A program made the position numbers and the translations under genes. This document shows, in pieces, positions 62,454 through 64,000 of a stretch of DNA of 64,000 nt. How positions within the stretch are numbered: position 1 is the stretch's first letter; each line of letters begins with the position of its first letter. Origin of the DNA: Ischnura elegans (taxonomy: Eukaryota; Arthropoda; Insecta; Odonata; Coenagrionidae); NCBI RefSeq assembly GCF_921293095.1, contig NC_060248.1, positions 14,712,744-14,776,743 of the forward strand, written 5' to 3'. Under the pieces are notes generated by a model. That model was not told the origin of the DNA and made no database searches. It saw only the letters and a list, made by a program, of their open reading frames with translations.

Positions 62454-62719
62454 CAGTGGCGTAGCCAGGAATTTCGTTCAGGGGGGATCCAAAACCAGGG
62501 AGGAAAAAAAAAAAACAGGATTCTAAGTAATGGGTTTTCAACTAATTTTAACACTTTCATGGTCGAAAAAAACTTAATTTGTTAGAGAAATATTATGTAA
62601 ATTCATGATTTTTCAATATTTTGTTTTCTTTTATGAAGGAAAATACATAATTGTGTTTTTATATTATTGGGGGGGGGGGGGGTCCGGACCCCCCAGATGC
62701 CGCCCTGGCTATGCCAATG
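62454..62719. mobile_element. hAT-type MITE, CAGTGGCGTAGC family, copy 2
   Basis: The ends are CAGTGGCGTAGCCAGG and GGCTATGCCAATG. GACTCAAG is duplicated perfectly at 62446-62453 and 62720-62727. It includes a G14 run followed by TCCGGACCCCCC. Confidence 0.8.
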
Positions 62720-63092
62720 GACTCAAGCACACTCTACTCATTAGGAGGCCACCATACTCCTCCTCCCTCACATCTTGTATAACTTGAATACATATTTAAC
62801 CTTCTGCCAATGGAAATGAACTTGGATTTTCTCTCATTTGCATTTCTGCTAGAAAAAGGCCACTTTTTATTTTATTTCGTAACCTCTACTGCACACTTTT
62901 TTTTTAAATAGTGAAAATGATTTATTTTTTCACATGGATTTATCACAAAATTTCCCCATGACCTAGGCTTCAACAAGGATCAACCGCATTAGCCACATTG
63001 GTAATAAAAAACATTGAATTTATCATCAATCAATACATTGGGAGGTAAAATCGGGAGGAAAGAGGTTTTTTTCAGATTGTATTTTGCTGGGT

Positions 63093-63365
63093 CAGTGGAG
63101 TAGCCAGGAATTTGGTTCGTGGGCGAGGGTTGTACAAAACCAGGGTTAAAAATAGTTGAAACTCAGTGTGCTAAGTAGAGGGTTTTGAACTATTTTTGAC
63201 ACTTTTCATTATGTATTGAAAAACTTTATTTGTCAAAGAAATCATTTGTGAATTAATGATTTTTCAATATTTTGTTTTCTTCTATGAAGGAATGAAATTG
63301 TGTTTTTATATTTCTGTGGGAGGGGGGTCCGGATCCCCCATACCTCCCCCCTTGCTACGCCACTG
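63093..63365. mobile_element. hAT-type MITE, CAGTGGCGTAGC family, copy 3
   Basis: The ends are CAGTGGAGTAGCCAGG and GCTACGCCACTG, with the same internal blocks as copies 1 and 2. The flanking 8-mers (TGCTGGGT, GTCAGGGT) agree at only five positions, so this is an older or altered insertion. Confidence 0.7.
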
Positions 63366-63679
63366 GTCAGGGTAGAAGTGAAAGAGTAGAGATGAGGTGA
63401 ATGCTGAAGAGGTTGGGGTGGGTGAGGAAGGACTAATCCTGTCATCACCATCATCGTAAGTCAACTTTACTGAGTTTGGTTTGACGCTGCTCTCCATTCC
63501 TCTCCCCTATCCGCTAACCTTTTCACAGTGATGTATTTCGTCTCTCTTACGTCCTTTATAATCTGCCTGATATACATATCACTCACTCAGGGGCCATCCC
63601 TTGCCCTTCTTCCCTTGCACCTGTCCTTCTACCATTGTTTTCATCAGCCATTTACAACGTTTAATACATAGCTATGCTT
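63366..63679. other. No clear feature
   Basis: Possibly a decayed repeat. No coding frame or inverted structure supports a call. Confidence 0.3.
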
Positions 63680-63998
63680 GGTCATGGGATCCCCCCCCAT
63701 GGGATGGGTGGGATGTAAATTTGAATTCCCCATCTTGCTGATGTTTGTTCCTCTCATCCGCTCTCTTCTTAGCATAACAGTCCACCTTTTTGTGTCCGAC
63801 TTTATGACAAAAGCCGCACTTGTACGACGGTTTCTGATGTCTCGCGAATGCTGGCTATCGTGGTCCTCTGTGAACCGCCAATGCTGCATCACCGGGAGTA
63901 TGCATGGCCCGTCTGCTCTCCTCCGCTAGAAGTCTGGACTTGACGAAATCTACGGTTAGATCTTTGCCGGAGTGATCCAACGCCATAACCATAGGCTC
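63680..63998 (-). pseudogene. Ty1/copia gag fragment, continues past the right edge
   Basis: The minus strand reads EPMVMALDHSGKDLTVDFVK, then SRLLAEESRR, an in-frame TAG near 63860, then YKCGFCHKVGHKKVDCYAKK. The last block is a perfect CX2CX4HX4C zinc knuckle (near 63775-63822). This layout is the C-terminal half of a Ty1/copia gag. The frame is open apart from the one stop until about 63680. Confidence 0.8.
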
Positions 63999-64000
63999 AT

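Noticed and set aside
1..64000. CRISPR arrays, bacterial operons or other prokaryotic systems
   Set aside because: Introns, poly(A) signals and eukaryotic transposons throughout; no regularly spaced repeats of CRISPR type.

Overview
This window is animal nuclear DNA, most likely from an arthropod and probably an insect with a large repeat-rich genome. It has spliced genes with GT/AG introns (one about 35 kb), no operons, AT-rich non-coding DNA, and a dense layered population of transposons. The species cannot be fixed from the sequence alone.

Only two host protein-coding genes can be supported. The first, on the minus strand, is a glycine N-acyltransferase-like gene. Its exon 1 (36503-36604) carries the start codon and its exon 2 lies at 1123-1239. 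Both have consensus splice sites and join in phase 0. The 35.3 kb between them is one intron, so almost all elements from 1.2 to 36.5 kb are intronic. Later exons lie beyond the left edge. The second, on the plus strand, is TMEM230, complete in three coding exons (49253-49336, 51364-51486, 53427-53564; 114 residues) with a poly(A) signal at 53804. The two genes are divergent, with about 12.6 kb between their start codons. A GC-rich CpG-dense block lies upstream of the first gene, and a smaller GC-rich patch lies upstream of TMEM230.

The rest is mobile DNA. 3.5-5.1 kb: decayed non-LTR retrotransposon (LINE), with relatives at 37.2 and 46.2 kb. 5.4, 14.7-15.1, 25.6 and 27.8 kb: tRNA-derived SINE pieces. 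6.5-8.1 kb: a TTAA-bounded element and a foldback element. 9.1, 30.8 and 39.9 kb: one family of long palindromes, with a second palindrome family at 32.1 kb; several arms carry a hammerhead-ribozyme-like core. 12.3-12.6 kb: a miniature LTR insertion with a 46-bp copy of a mature tRNA-Leu 3' half. 14.3 and 15.1 kb: small DNA elements with target-site duplications. 17.9-20.5 kb: RTE-like LINE. 22.3-25.0 kb: a repeat split by a mariner that is itself split by a foldback element. 33.3-34.3 and 45.3-45.8 kb: further LINE pieces. 46.2-47.4 kb: a LINE split twice by hAT-type MITEs. 47.7, 50.3, 62.5 and 63.1 kb: more hAT-type MITEs. 55.2-56.6 kb: a Tc1-like transposon with an internal MITE. 57.1-61.0 kb: a Penelope-like reverse transcriptase gene split by a scrambled Ty3/gypsy LTR element. 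63.7 kb to the right edge: a Ty1/copia gag fragment.

The most unusual items are the LTR/tRNA-Leu/LTR insertion, the gypsy element that integrated with an internal inversion into a Penelope-like element, and the palindromes with ribozyme-like arms. Nothing here looks like a multi-gene functional system; the interest lies in retroelement mechanism.
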